From: DASQFQ01 sp963730115
GTDB taxonomy: Bacteria; Actinomycetota; Thermoleophilia; Solirubrobacterales; Solirubrobacteraceae
Assembly: GCA_963730115.1 (NCBI GenBank)
Contig: CAVSQM010000002.1
Coordinates: 62,001-126,000, forward strand
Length of the DNA: 64,000 nucleotides
Direction of reading: 5' to 3'
In this document: piece after piece, positions 8,863 through 18,252 of the stretch
Layout: each line of letters begins with the position of its first letter
How positions within the stretch are numbered: the first letter of the stretch is position 1
Notes under the pieces: model-generated
The model's input: the letters and a program-made list of their open reading frames with translations, nothing else
The model's database searches: none
What the model was told of the DNA's origin: nothing
Position numbers and translations under genes: made by a program

Positions 8863-10179
8863 TCAGCCCGTCGCGGCGGCGCTCGCCGTCGCGGCGCGCG
8901 CGGGCGGGCGCTCGTCTTGCTTGCCTTCGATGGCCCGCATCCCGGGCAGCAGCAGCGCGGCGAACGTCACCAGGCCGCCGACCACGCCGCCGGCGATCAG
9001 CGTCCCTTGCACGCCGAGCACCGAGCTCACCGGCCCGGTCAGCGCGAACGACAGCGGTAGCAGGCCGATCGAGATCAGCCAGTCCAGGCTCGAGACCCGC
9101 CCGAGCAGCTGGGGCGGGACGTGACGCTGCTTGGCGGTGGCCCACACGATGGTGCCGGCCGTCTCCAGCGCGTTGAAGGCGATGCTGGCGAGCATGAGCT
9201 GCCAGACGGCGGTGGCGAGGCCGTAGCCGGCGACCGCCAGGGTCGCGAGCGTCCACGCTGCGTACATGAACGTGATGTCGCGCCGTGGCAGCCCGCGCTG
9301 GCCCATCAGCGCGGCGCAGCCGACCGAGCCGATGCCGCCGGCGGCGAACACCAATCCGAGGTCGGCGGCGCTCCCGTGCAGGTCGTTCTTGACCAGGAAC
9401 GGCAGCAGCACCTCCGCCGGGCCCATGAACACCAGGTAGGCGACCGCGGCGCTGGCGAACGTCCCCCACAGCCACACGTGCTTGCGGATGTAGGCGAACC
9501 CGTCGCGGATGTCGCCGCCGACCGAGCCGTGCTCGCCGTGGTTCGTCCGAGCGGGGGCGGCCATGGCCAGCAGCGCGGCGGCCGAGATGGCGAACGTCGC
9601 CGAGTTGAGCGCGAACGCCCAGCCGACCCCGACCCCCTCGATCAGGAAGCCGCCGAGCGCCGGGCCGGCGAGCCGCAGGGCGACCGGCCGGATGAACTGG
9701 TCGAGCGAGTTGGCCTGCGGGAGCAGCGAAGCCGGCAGGACGTCGGGCACGATCGCGTCGAACGCCGGGCCGAAGAACGCCGTGCCCGCGCCGAAGACGG
9801 CGACCAGCAGGAGCATGTGCCAGAGCTCGAGCGCGCCGGTGATGGACAGGACGGCGATCAACCCGACCGCCAGCCCTCGCGTCACGTCCGCGGCGAGCAT
9901 CAGCCGGCGGCGGTCCAGCCGGTCGCTCATGACACCGCCCAGCAGCAGGAACGCGAGCGTCGGCACGGTCATGGCGATGCCGACGACGGCGAGCGCGGTC
10001 GGCGTGTTGGAGAGCTCGTAGACCTGCCACGCCAGCGCCACGATGAAGACCCCGTCTCCCAGCAGCGAGACGCACATCCCGCTCCACAGCAGCCGGAAGT
10101 TCTTCAGCCGCAGCGGCGCGAGGAGGCGCACCCGGCTGAAGCCACCGCTGCGGTCCAGCCCCTCGTAGTTATGGTGCAT
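8863..10179 (-). CDS. MFS transporter (EntS/MFS_3-like exporter)
   Basis: 438 residues and twelve predicted membrane helices. The N-terminus RLLAPLRLKNFRLLWSGMCVSLLGDGVFIVALAW is the common opening of the MFS_3 group that exports siderophores and macrolides. The inter-helix motif GGVMSDRLDRRRLMLAADV (loop 2-3) marks the MFS A-motif. The C-terminal tail (GKQDERPPARAATASAAATG) is short and polar. The start overlaps the end of the upstream GGDEF-EAL gene by eleven bases, so they may be co-transcribed. The substrate is unknown. Confidence 0.88.
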   Translation of the reverse strand: MHHNYEGLDRSGGFSRVRLLAPLRLKNFRLLWSGMCVSLLGDGVFIVALAWQVYELSNTPTALAVVGIAMTVPTLAFLLLGGVMSDRLDRRRLMLAADVTRGLAVGLIAVLSITGALELWHMLLLVAVFGAGTAFFGPAFDAIVPDVLPASLLPQANSLDQFIRPVALRLAGPALGGFLIEGVGVGWAFALNSATFAISAAALLAMAAPARTNHGEHGSVGGDIRDGFAYIRKHVWLWGTFASAAVAYLVFMGPAEVLLPFLVKNDLHGSAADLGLVFAAGGIGSVGCAALMGQRGLPRRDITFMYAAWTLATLAVAGYGLATAVWQLMLASIAFNALETAGTIVWATAKQRHVPPQLLGRVSSLDWLISIGLLPLSFALTGPVSSVLGVQGTLIAGGVVGGLVTFAALLLPGMRAIEGKQDERPPARAATASAAATG

Positions 10180-13100
10180 CAGCCTGGACGGCCTGCGGCT
10201 GCTCGGCGTCGGTGCGCAGGTACTCGAGCGTGGCGTCGGCGTCCATCGGCTGGGCGAAGAGGAAGCCCTGGCCCGAGCCGCATCCGAGCTCGCGCAGCCC
10301 GAGCCACTGCTCCGGGAACTCGATCCCCTCGGCCACGACCTCGAGCTGCAGCGTCTCGCCCAGCGCGATGACGGCGGAGGCGAGGGCCGAAGCGGTCGGC
10401 GACGCGCCGTCGCGGAGGAAGGAGCGATCCATCTTCAGGATGTCGACCGGGAAGCGGCTCAGGTAGCTCAGCGAGGAGTAGCCCGTGCCGAAGTCGTCCA
10501 TCGCGAGACGCACGCCGAGCTGCTTGAGCTCCCCGAGCCGCTGGACCGCGATGTCCGTATCGGTCATCAGCACCGTCTCGGTGATCTCGAGCGTGAGCGA
10601 GCCCGCGGCGAGTCCCGACTCCGCGAGGGCATCGCGCACGTCGGAGGCGATGTCGGAGTGCTGGAGCTGCTTGACCGACAGGTTGACGCTCATCGAGAGC
10701 GGCGGGTCGGCGGGCAGCATCGTCTGCATCTGGCGCGCCTGGCGACAGGCCTCGCGGAGCACCCAGCGCCCGATCGGCACGATCAGGCCCATCTCCTCGG
10801 CCAGCGGGATGAAGGTGTCCGGCCCGAGCATGCCGCGCTCGGGGTGATGCCAGCGCAGGAGCGCCTCGACACCGCTCGCGCCGCCGTCCGAGAGGTGCAC
10901 GAGCGGCTGGTAGTACAGCTCGAGCTGCCCGGCCGTCATCGCGCGCTGGAGGTCGGCGCGCAGCTCCAGGCGCTCGAGCACGCCCTCGTGCATGGCCGGC
11001 TCGAACAGGCGGTAGCCGCCCTTGCCGTCGCGCTTCGCGATGTACATCGCCGCGTCGGCGTTCCGGATCAGCTCGTCGGCGCCCGCCGAGGTGTCGCCCT
11101 CCGCGATCGAGATGCCGAGGCTGCAGCCGACGAACAGCTCCTTGCCCTCCAGCCGCAGCGGCGCGCCGAGGGCTTCGAGGATCCGCTCGGCGGTGTCCGC
11201 GGCGTGCTGTGCGCTGCCGACGTCCTCGAGCAGGATCGCGAACTCGTCTCCGCCGAAGCGGGCGGCGGTGTCGCTCGGGCGGATGCTGGCGTCCAGGCGC
11301 TTCGCGATCTCCAGCAGCACCGCGTCGCCCGCGGCATGGCCGAGGCTGTCGTTGATCGTCTTGAAGTCGTCGAGATCCATGAAGATCACGGCGAGCCGTC
11401 CGCCCTCGCGCCGTGCCCGCGGCAGCGCGTGCCGCACCCGCTCGACGAAGAGCGCGCGGTTGGCGAGGTTGGTGACCGGATCGTGGAAGGCCTGGTGTGC
11501 GAGCTGCTCCTCGAACGCCTTGCGCTCGCTCACGTCGCGGCTGTTGAGCACGACCCCGTGGACGTTCTCGTCATCGAGCAGATCCGTGTAGAGCACCTCG
11601 AACTGGCGGACCTCGCCGTCCTTGTGGCGGAGGCTGCACACCAGCGCCTCCGTGCCGGCGGCGTGCGTCGCGGGATCGGCCAGGACATGTGGCAGGCGGC
11701 CCTCCTCGCCGGGCTGCAGGAGCCGCTCGAAGCGGGTGCCGATGAGCTCCTCCGGCGTGTAGCCGAGGACCCGCTCGATCGACGGGCTCTGATAGACGAC
11801 CATCCCCGTCGCGTCGAGGACCGTGATGAGGTCGCTGGCGTGCTGGACGAGCGAGCCGAAGCGCGCCTCGCTCGTGCGCCGGTGGACCTCCTCGGTCAGG
11901 GCCGCGCTCTCGAGCGCGAGCGAGACCTCCGTCGCCAGCGCGGCGAGGCTGCTCTGCAGCGGCCGGGGGATCTTCGTCTCGCTCGCGATCACGAGCAGGC
12001 CGTGCGTCTCGCCGCGGACCGAGAGCGCGAGCAGGAGCGTGGACGCCGAGGTCGGAGGGACGCGCAGCTCCTCGAGCGTGCTCGCCGACAGGCGGCGCGG
12101 TGTCCCGGGCGTGCCGACGGGAGCGAGCAGCGCGGCGGCGGCGGGGTCCGTGACGGGCCACGCCGCACCGAGCCCGGCGTCGGCGACGACGACGCGGTCG
12201 GCTTCTGCCAGGCAGAGCCGGGCGGCAACGTCGTCGCCGGCGAGCGCTCGCGCGGCGGCGAGCGCCGCGTCGCAGATCTCCGCGCGACTGGTGGCGGCGA
12301 CGAGATCGGCGCCGGCGGAGCTGAGGACCCGCTCGCGCGCGACCGAGCGCTCCTGCTGGCGCACCAGACCCGTCATGCGCGTCACGACGAGCGCGAAGAG
12401 GATGATCGCGGCCACGTTGACCACGAACCGGTCGTCACCCCGCTCGATGACCTGCAGCAGGGCCATGACCGGCGCGATCAGCGAGGCGCACGTGAGCGTC
12501 ACCAGCCGCAGCGGCGTGAGGCGCGTGTCGCGGTCCGGAGCGGCCTCCTCGAGATCCGCCATCGACGGGTGGAGCGCCGCTGCACCCCAGAGCAGGTAGA
12601 AGCTGATCCAGCCGACGTCGAGCCACACCTGGCCGTCGTACGCGCCCGCGAGCGTGACCAGGCCGTAGGCGAAGTCGGTGGCGAGCAGGGCCACGATGCT
12701 CGAGACGAGCAGGTAGAACGCCGGCCGGCGCGTGCCCGAGTCGACGGCGAGGCGGATCGCCGCCGCGAGCAGCAGGATGTCGCCGATCGGGTAGGCGATC
12801 GAGACCAGCTTCGCCACCGTCGAGAGCTCCTCGTCATGGAGCGACGGCTGGATCAGCGCGATCCAGGAGATCAGCGCGAGGCCGAGCGTGATGATCAGCG
12901 AGTCGATCGCCCCGGCCCGGTCGCGCTCCGGGTTGCGCCGCCGGACGAGGATCAGCAGGCCCATCATCAGGGCGGGGTAGACGATCACGTAGAACGCGTC
13001 GCCGAGCGACGGGAACGGCACCTCGGTGCCGGTCAGCCGCGGGTAGCTGTAGGTGTAGAGATCGCCGAGCCAGAACAGCAGGAAGCCGAGCGCGAACCAG

Positions 13101-13300
13101 CGCCAGGGCGCCGCCGATGCGCGGCCGTAACGCCTGACGCCGATGACGATCGCGACCAGCGGAGAGAGCCCGAGCAGGTTGAAGACCGGGCCGCTGCCCG
13201 CGAACGGGGGCACCCACACGTAGAGCGCGGTGACCAGCACGCCGACGGCGAGGTAGGCCTGCCACAGCGGTACCGCCCGGAGTCGTGCCCAGATCGCCAT
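10169..13300 (-). CDS. Membrane-bound PAS-GGDEF-EAL c-di-GMP signalling protein
   Basis: 1043 residues. About nine membrane helices fill the first 310 residues. A GAF-like region (about 340-480) and a PAS domain (about 490-610, ITVLDATGMVVYQSPSIERVLGYTPEEL in segments) follow. The diguanylate cyclase domain has an intact RFGGDEFAI at 683-687. The phosphodiesterase domain has GVEALLRW (EAL 812-814), NLSVKQLQ, LEITETVLM, DDFGTGYSSLSYL and VVAEGIE, so both enzyme sites look active. The ATG lies one base after the stop of the alpha-oxoamine synthase gene, which implies coupled translation. The N-terminal membrane part is the likely sensor. The net direction of c-di-GMP turnover cannot be predicted. 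Confidence 0.92.
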   Translation of the reverse strand: MAIWARLRAVPLWQAYLAVGVLVTALYVWVPPFAGSGPVFNLLGLSPLVAIVIGVRRYGRASAAPWRWFALGFLLFWLGDLYTYSYPRLTGTEVPFPSLGDAFYVIVYPALMMGLLILVRRRNPERDRAGAIDSLIITLGLALISWIALIQPSLHDEELSTVAKLVSIAYPIGDILLLAAAIRLAVDSGTRRPAFYLLVSSIVALLATDFAYGLVTLAGAYDGQVWLDVGWISFYLLWGAAALHPSMADLEEAAPDRDTRLTPLRLVTLTCASLIAPVMALLQVIERGDDRFVVNVAAIILFALVVTRMTGLVRQQERSVARERVLSSAGADLVAATSRAEICDAALAAARALAGDDVAARLCLAEADRVVVADAGLGAAWPVTDPAAAALLAPVGTPGTPRRLSASTLEELRVPPTSASTLLLALSVRGETHGLLVIASETKIPRPLQSSLAALATEVSLALESAALTEEVHRRTSEARFGSLVQHASDLITVLDATGMVVYQSPSIERVLGYTPEELIGTRFERLLQPGEEGRLPHVLADPATHAAGTEALVCSLRHKDGEVRQFEVLYTDLLDDENVHGVVLNSRDVSERKAFEEQLAHQAFHDPVTNLANRALFVERVRHALPRARREGGRLAVIFMDLDDFKTINDSLGHAAGDAVLLEIAKRLDASIRPSDTAARFGGDEFAILLEDVGSAQHAADTAERILEALGAPLRLEGKELFVGCSLGISIAEGDTSAGADELIRNADAAMYIAKRDGKGGYRLFEPAMHEGVLERLELRADLQRAMTAGQLELYYQPLVHLSDGGASGVEALLRWHHPERGMLGPDTFIPLAEEMGLIVPIGRWVLREACRQARQMQTMLPADPPLSMSVNLSVKQLQHSDIASDVRDALAESGLAAGSLTLEITETVLMTDTDIAVQRLGELKQLGVRLAMDDFGTGYSSLSYLSRFPVDILKMDRSFLRDGASPTASALASAVIALGETLQLEVVAEGIEFPEQWLGLRELGCGSGQGFLFAQPMDADATLEYLRTDAEQPQAVQADAP

Positions 13301-13301
13301 C

Positions 13302-14633
13302 TCAGGCTCCGCCGACGGTGGCGACGAAGCTGACGTCATCGGCGGCGCGCAGCTCGCCGGCGTCGGCGAGCTCCTCGAGCGCGCCGATCAGCATGTCGAT
13401 CTCGGCATCGGTGTTGGCCGCGGTCAGCTGGACGCGGAAACCGACCTCGTCCCGCGGTACGAGCGGGTACGCCGCGAGCGTCACGTACACGCCGCGCTCG
13501 AACAGGAAGCGCCCGACGGCATCGATGCGCGCGTGATCGCGCAGCGGGATCTCGACGATCGGGAAGCCCGACTGGTTCGGGGTGTGCACGCCGAGCCGGT
13601 GCAGGCAGTCGAGCACCCGCGCGGTCCGCGCGTGGAGCACGCCGCGCAGCTCGTCGCCGCGGCGCTCGTTGACGTCGAAGCCGACCAGCACGCTGGCGAG
13701 CGAGGCGACGGGCGAGGGGCCCGAGTACAGGTAGGGCGCGGCGGCCACCTTGAGCAGGTCCTTCACCTCGGTGGGGCAGGCGATGAAGGCCAGCAGCGAC
13801 GAGTAGGCCTTGGAGAACCCCGCCACGAGCACGATGTCGTCGTAGGTCTCGTCGCAGTGGCGGACCACGCTGTTGCCGGTGGCGCCGTACGGGGACGTCT
13901 CGTCCGGGCGACGCTCGCCGATGACGCCGAAGCCGTGGGCGTCGTCGACGTACAGCAGCGCCCCGTGCTTGCGCGCGACGGCCGCGAACTGGCGGATGTC
14001 CGGCGCGTTGCCGGTCATGCTGTTGACCCCGTCCATGCACACGAGCCGCGTCGGGTCGCGCTCGGCGCGCAGCAGCTGGTCGAGGTGGTCGGGATCCTCG
14101 AAGCGGAAGCGCTTCACCGCCGCGCCGCGGGCGCGGGCGACCTGGCAGCCGTCGTAGATCGTCTTGTGCGCGCGTGAGTCCAGGAAGATCGTGCCCGACG
14201 CCGCGAGCAGCGGGATCACCGACATGTGGATGTGCGTGATCGTCGGCAGGACGAGCGAGTCCTCGCTGCCGAGCATCGCGGTGAGCCGCTCTTCGATCTG
14301 CTCGTAGATCACCGGGCTGCCGAGCAGTCGCGACCAGCTCGGATGCGTGCCCCAGGTGTCGAGATACGCGGGGATCGCGTCGATGATCTCGCGGTCGAGA
14401 TCGAAGCCGAGGTAGTTGCACGACGCGAAGTCGGCGAGCCAGTGGTCGCCGATCCGGATCATGCGGCCGTCGATCTCGTCGATGACCGCGTCCATCATCG
14501 GGTGCGACGCCTTGAGCCGCTGGAGGTCGCCGCAGGTGTCGAGCCAGTGCTCGACCCACGGCCGGCGGCCGCGCGGCGATGCGGGCGCGTGGTCTGCCAC
14601 ACGCGTACGGGGTCCTGGAGCGCTCAAACGCAT
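13302..14633 (-). CDS. Alpha-oxoamine synthase-type PLP enzyme (class II aminotransferase fold)
   Basis: 443 residues. The family (AONS, KBL, serine palmitoyltransferase, CqsA/LqsA) condenses an amino acid with an acyl-CoA. Seen here are FASCNYLGF, THPSWSRLLGS, the PLP-stacking THIHMS region, YVDDAHGFGVIGERRPDE and the Schiff-base lysine K275 in VAGFSKAYSS. No biotin or threonine-breakdown genes are near, so a BioF or Kbl role is not supported by context. It is immediately followed by a GGDEF-EAL sensor. An acyl-amino-ketone or sphingolipid-like product are both possible. The exact reaction is unresolved. Confidence 0.83.
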   Translation of the reverse strand: MRLSAPGPRTRVADHAPASPRGRRPWVEHWLDTCGDLQRLKASHPMMDAVIDEIDGRMIRIGDHWLADFASCNYLGFDLDREIIDAIPAYLDTWGTHPSWSRLLGSPVIYEQIEERLTAMLGSEDSLVLPTITHIHMSVIPLLAASGTIFLDSRAHKTIYDGCQVARARGAAVKRFRFEDPDHLDQLLRAERDPTRLVCMDGVNSMTGNAPDIRQFAAVARKHGALLYVDDAHGFGVIGERRPDETSPYGATGNSVVRHCDETYDDIVLVAGFSKAYSSLLAFIACPTEVKDLLKVAAAPYLYSGPSPVASLASVLVGFDVNERRGDELRGVLHARTARVLDCLHRLGVHTPNQSGFPIVEIPLRDHARIDAVGRFLFERGVYVTLAAYPLVPRDEVGFRVQLTAANTDAEIDMLIGALEELADAGELRAADDVSFVATVGGA

Positions 14634-14710
14634 TGCCCGCTACATCGGAGGATCGGCGCCCGCGCTTGAGGGTCGTCCAGCAAACGTCCACTGGAGCACG
14701 TGGCCCGGAG

Positions 14711-14716
14711 TACGCT
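14711..14716 (+). promoter_or_regulatory. -10 box (leaderless start) of the hypothetical gene at 14723
   Basis: TACGCT, fitting TAnnnT, ends six bases before the GTG. There is no Shine-Dalgarno sequence. Confidence 0.35.
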
Positions 14717-14722
14717 GGAGCC

Positions 14723-15178
14723 GTGCCGGAGCTCGCCGCCGACCTCACCCGCAGCTACGCGCCGCGGCTCGCGGAGTTCGTCTCCGACGAGCGCTACGGC
14801 GACTGGCGCTTCAAGCTCTACGGGCTCGCCGACCCGGAGAAGGGCGTGCGGCCGGAGCTGCTCGCCGCGACTCGCGAGCGGGCGGAGGCGAGCCTCCCGG
14901 CCGAGGGCTACGGCGCCGCGTTCGGGATCGCCCACGACGCCGCCTTCCCGATCGCGCTCGTCTACTGGTGGCAGGGGACCAACGAGCTGCACCAGCGCTC
15001 GTTCGTGGGCCCGGAGATCGACACCCTCGAGCCGGTCGAGTGGACGCCCGCCGGCTGCGTGTACGAGCTGGCGATCGTCGAGTTCGAGCGCCGCGCGTGG
15101 ATCGAGGACGTCATCGGCAACCCCGACGGACCGGACCTCGACCTGTACCTGACCCGCCGCTTCGGCGGGCTCGTCTAA
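14723..15178 (+). CDS. Conserved hypothetical protein, about 150 residues
   Basis: 151 residues, soluble, with no signal or membrane segment. It starts VPELAADLTRSYAPRLAEFVSDERYGDWRFKLYGL (in segments) and contains PIALVYWWQGTNELHQRSFVG and YELAIVEFERRAWIEDVIGN. The hydrophobic alternation and many aromatic residues look like a compact alpha/beta domain, but I do not recognise the family. The GTG is set by the -10-like box directly upstream. It is convergent with the J-domain gene; stops overlap by four bases. Coding statistics match its neighbours, so it is a real gene, but no function can be given. Confidence 0.75.
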   Translation: MPELAADLTRSYAPRLAEFVSDERYGDWRFKLYGLADPEKGVRPELLAATRERAEASLPAEGYGAAFGIAHDAAFPIALVYWWQGTNELHQRSFVGPEIDTLEPVEWTPAGCVYELAIVEFERRAWIEDVIGNPDGPDLDLYLTRRFGGLV

Positions 15179-16428
15179 GCGGCCGCCTCAATCGCCCGCG
15201 GCGACGCGGCGACGACCTGCTCGCGCAGGTTGCGGACCTCCGGGTCGTCGAGCAGCGCCAGCGCCTTGTCGCAGGCGGCGAGGCAGTCGGTCGTGCGGTC
15301 GGTGCGCGCGAGTGCGTGCGCGAGCCGCGACCACGCGGCGGCCGACTCGGGCGCGACCTGGGTGGCCTGCTCGCAGGCGCTGACCTCGGCGCCGGAGTCG
15401 CCGATCAGGTTGCAGACGAGCGCGAGGTCGAGCAGGCCCTGCTCGCTCGGCTCGATCGCGCGTGCCTGCTCGTAGGCGGCGCGCGCGCCCTCGCGGTCGA
15501 ACGTCCGCAGCCGCAGGCGCCCGAGGCGCTCGAACGCGCCGCCGTCGCCCGGCGCGCGCTCGGTCTCGCGCACGGCGGCGTCGATCGCCATCGACAGCGC
15601 GCCCTGGTCCTCGTAGATGCGGGCCGCGTAGCGGTGCGGCGCCGGGCGCTCCGGCTCGGCGCGCGCCCAGTCGCGGACCGCGCGCCCGGCGGCGGCGAGG
15701 TTGCCCGCCTGCCAGAACGCGAGCGCGAGCAGGCGGAGCACGGCCGGGTTCCCCGGCTCGGCGTCGCGCGCGTAGACGAGCCGCTGCGCCGCGAGCGAGA
15801 AGTCGCCCTCGGCCAGCGCGTGCTTCGCCGCGGTCATGAAGCGCTCGACGCGCTCGGCGCCCGGGTCGGGCTTCGAGAAGTCGACGAACTGCAGCGAGCC
15901 GGCCGGCACCGTGCGGACGCCGACCTGGAAGGAGACGCGCGCCCACTGCTGGATGTCGTCGCCGTCGCCGGTGAAGTAGATGCCGTTGACCGACCCCACG
16001 CCCCACTCGGGATAGGACAGGCAGCGCGCGTAGCGGTGGACGACCGAGTGGTCGGGCACGCGCGAGGCGAACGGGTCGTGCTTCTCTCGGTCGGCGGCCT
16101 GCGCGCGGGCGCGCTGCTCGGCCTCGTAGGCGCGCTGCCCCTCCTCGGCGCGGGCCTTGCGCGCCGCGGCGGCGGAGACCTTGACCGCGTTGCGGCTGAC
16201 CTTGCCGCCGCGCGAGTCCTCGGCCAGCCGCTCGAGCTGGTCGGCCGCCTCGTTGATCGCCTTGAGGTGCCGCTCGTGCTCGTGCTGGCGCCCGGGCGGC
16301 GCGATGTCGGGGTGCCAGCGCTTCGCCATCCGCCGCCGCGCGAGCTGGACGGCGCGCTTGTCGAACGGCGGCTCCAGCTCGAGGAGCAGGACAGACTGCT
16401 CGATGTCCAGGAACTGGGGCACAACCAT
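15175..16428 (-). CDS. J-domain (DnaJ-like) protein with TPR C-terminus
   Basis: 417 residues. The N-terminal 60 residues are a J domain: PPFDKRAVQLARRRMAKRWHPDIAPPG with the HPD tripeptide, then helix III/IV (LKAINEAADQLERL). A charged coiled segment (about 65-115) follows. A middle domain (PDHSVVHRYARCLSYPEWGVGSVNGIYFTGDGDD in segments) is not recognised. From about residue 200 there are five or six TPR-like units (AEGDFSLAAQRLVYARDAEPGNP, FDREGARAAYEQARAIEPSE). The J domain implies stimulation of DnaK, with the TPRs holding client proteins. No dnaK lies nearby. Confidence 0.85.
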   Translation of the reverse strand: MVVPQFLDIEQSVLLLELEPPFDKRAVQLARRRMAKRWHPDIAPPGRQHEHERHLKAINEAADQLERLAEDSRGGKVSRNAVKVSAAAARKARAEEGQRAYEAEQRARAQAADREKHDPFASRVPDHSVVHRYARCLSYPEWGVGSVNGIYFTGDGDDIQQWARVSFQVGVRTVPAGSLQFVDFSKPDPGAERVERFMTAAKHALAEGDFSLAAQRLVYARDAEPGNPAVLRLLALAFWQAGNLAAAGRAVRDWARAEPERPAPHRYAARIYEDQGALSMAIDAAVRETERAPGDGGAFERLGRLRLRTFDREGARAAYEQARAIEPSEQGLLDLALVCNLIGDSGAEVSACEQATQVAPESAAAWSRLAHALARTDRTTDCLAACDKALALLDDPEVRNLREQVVAASPRAIEAAA

Positions 16429-16429
16429 C

Positions 16430-16435
16430 TACGGT
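16430..16435 (+). promoter_or_regulatory. -10 box of the Nudix gene, inside a 9-bp near-palindrome
   Basis: TACGGT lies eight bases before the ATG. It is part of CTACGGTAG, whose other strand reads CTACCGTAG toward the divergent J-domain gene only two bases from its ATG. Confidence 0.35.
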
Positions 16436-16443
16436 AGCGGCAA

Positions 16444-17037
16444 ATGGACCCCTGGATCGACTGGGTTCGGCGCTTGCAGCTGGTCTCCGAGACCGGGCTC
16501 GCCTACGCGACCGACCACCACGACGTCGCCCGCTACGAGGAGGTCGCCCGGCTCGCCGCCGAGGTCGCCGGCCAGGGCTCGGGGCTCGACACCCACGGCG
16601 CCGGCCACCCGACCCCCAAGGTCGACGTGCGGGGCGCGCTCGTGCGCGACGGCAGGGTGCTGCTCGTGCGCGAGGTGTCCGACGGCGGCTGGACGCTCCC
16701 GGGCGGCTGGGCCGACATCGGCGAGCCGCCGAGCGCGTCGGCCGAGCGCGAGTTCCGCGAGGAGTCCGGCATCCCGGTGCGGGCGACCAAGCTGATCGCC
16801 GTGCACGACCGCGACGCCCACAACTTCCCGCCGCACAGCCACCACATCTTCAAGCTGTTCTTCCTCTGCGAGGAGACCGGCGAGCCCCATGGCGAGCCCG
16901 ACCACGAGGTCGACGGCGTCGGCTGGTTCGGCCTCGACGACCTGCCGCCGCTGTCGACCGGCCGCACGACGCGGGACCAGGTCGAGCTCGCGCTCGCTCA
17001 CGCGGCGCGGCCCGACCTGCCCGCGGACTTCGACTAG
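16444..17037 (+). CDS. Nudix hydrolase with N-terminal Nudix_N-type helical domain
   Basis: 197 residues. The first 60 residues (DWVRRLQLVSETGLAYATDHHDVARYEEV in segments) form the helical pre-domain found in Nudix proteins of the NUDIX_N group. The Nudix box runs from GGWADIGEPPSAS to AEREFREESGI, with the REx2EE glutamates that bind the metal. Substrate-determining regions include DRDAHNFPPHSHHIFKLFFLCEE. Family members with this N-domain act on nucleoside-diphosphate-linked compounds such as ADP-ribose; the actual substrate is not visible. It is divergent from the J-domain protein and convergent with the next gene, with stops overlapping by four bases. Confidence 0.9.
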   Translation: MDPWIDWVRRLQLVSETGLAYATDHHDVARYEEVARLAAEVAGQGSGLDTHGAGHPTPKVDVRGALVRDGRVLLVREVSDGGWTLPGGWADIGEPPSASAEREFREESGIPVRATKLIAVHDRDAHNFPPHSHHIFKLFFLCEETGEPHGEPDHEVDGVGWFGLDDLPPLSTGRTTRDQVELALAHAARPDLPADFD

Positions 17038-18221
17038 CGGACCGGCAGCGGCAGTCCTTCGACCGGCATCCGGTGGTCGAGGCAGGCGAGCTTCGCCGCC
17101 TCCGGCTTGCCGGGCCCGACCTCGCCGCCCGTGCTCGGGAAGTTGTCGCGCCGCGATCCATCGGAGTTGGCGACACACAGCTTCCGGCCGACCAGCACCG
17201 GGCTCGTCGGGAACTCCAGCGGGCCCTCGTTGCGGAGGTTCGCCGGCGAGACGGGATTGCGGAACAGCTCGACGACGCCGGAGCGCTGCGTCGCCACCAC
17301 CACCGCGTTGCGCTCGTTGACCGCCGAGATCACGTTCCCCTCGCGGTCGAGCGCGATCCCGTCGGTGCCCTCGAGCGCCGGATGCTGCACGAACACGTTG
17401 CTCAGGCACAGCGTGTTGGCGGTGAACGTGGTGTCGCAGCCGACGTCGCTGCGCAGCTGCCCACCTCGCCCGATCTCGACCCGCCAGATCGCGCCGCGCG
17501 CGGTGTCGCCGACGAACAGCGAGCCGTCGCGGTCGAAGGCGAGGCCGTTGGCGACGATGTGCTGCGAGCCCTCCATGTTCGAGGCCGCGCGGCCCGTCGG
17601 CGTGATGTTCACGGTCGCCGGAGGCGCGGAGCGCGGGTCGCGCCCGACGCCGCCGGGCAGGGCCTCGCTGACCATCGGCTGCACGCGGAACATCTCCTCC
17701 GGGACGCCGTTGCTCCCGACCCGCCAGACGCGGCCTTGACCGGTCCCGCCGTCCGACACCCAGAGTCCGCCCCGCTCGTCGAACGCGAGCCCGTTGGAGC
17801 CGGGCACCCCGGTCGCGAACAACGTGGCCACCGGCGGGTTCGACGCGCTCGGGCGCAGGCGGAGGATCTCGCCGCCGTCGCCGACATAGAGGTCACCGCG
17901 CCGGTCGAGGGCCAGGCCCGCCGGGTTGCACGGCGTAGGGATCGTGCCGACCGTCTCGGCAGCGCCGCCGCTGGCCGGCACCCGCACGACCGGGCAGTCG
18001 CCGCCCGCGGAGTTGCGCGTCGGCGAGTAGAGGTTGCCGCGGCGGTCGGCGGTCAGCCCCTCGAGGCCGAGCGCGTTCTTGTGGACGGTCGTCCACGCCG
18101 TGTCGTCCCCGAGCGGGCGATGGTCGCCGCCGCCCTTCCCCTTGCGATCGCCCTCGGCGATCGATCCGACGAGTGTGGCTCCAGCCACCGTGAAGGCGGC
18201 GAGCAGAGTGGATCGCTTCAT
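17034..18221 (-). CDS. Secreted SMP-30/NHL-like beta-propeller protein
   Basis: 395 residues. A signal peptide (MKRSTLLAAFTVAGATLVGSIAEG) leads to six propeller blades of the SMP-30/NHL kind: GLEGLTADRRGNLYSPT, NPAGLALDRRGDLYVGDGG, SNGLAFDERGGLWVSDGG, VANGLAFDRDGSLFVGDTA, TDGIALDREGNVISAV. Each blade ends in a D-x-x-G-x-[LV]-[YFW] strand. Enzymes in this superfamily are lactonases, but the metal ligands of gluconolactonase are not obvious, so it may be a binding or sensing protein. It stands alone upstream of the ABC-2 exporter genes, with 31 bases between. Confidence 0.8.
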   Translation of the reverse strand: MKRSTLLAAFTVAGATLVGSIAEGDRKGKGGGDHRPLGDDTAWTTVHKNALGLEGLTADRRGNLYSPTRNSAGGDCPVVRVPASGGAAETVGTIPTPCNPAGLALDRRGDLYVGDGGEILRLRPSASNPPVATLFATGVPGSNGLAFDERGGLWVSDGGTGQGRVWRVGSNGVPEEMFRVQPMVSEALPGGVGRDPRSAPPATVNITPTGRAASNMEGSQHIVANGLAFDRDGSLFVGDTARGAIWRVEIGRGGQLRSDVGCDTTFTANTLCLSNVFVQHPALEGTDGIALDREGNVISAVNERNAVVVATQRSGVVELFRNPVSPANLRNEGPLEFPTSPVLVGRKLCVANSDGSRRDNFPSTGGEVGPGKPEAAKLACLDHRMPVEGLPLPVR

Positions 18222-18252
18222 GCCCGTACTACGCAGACGGGCGCGAGCGGTT

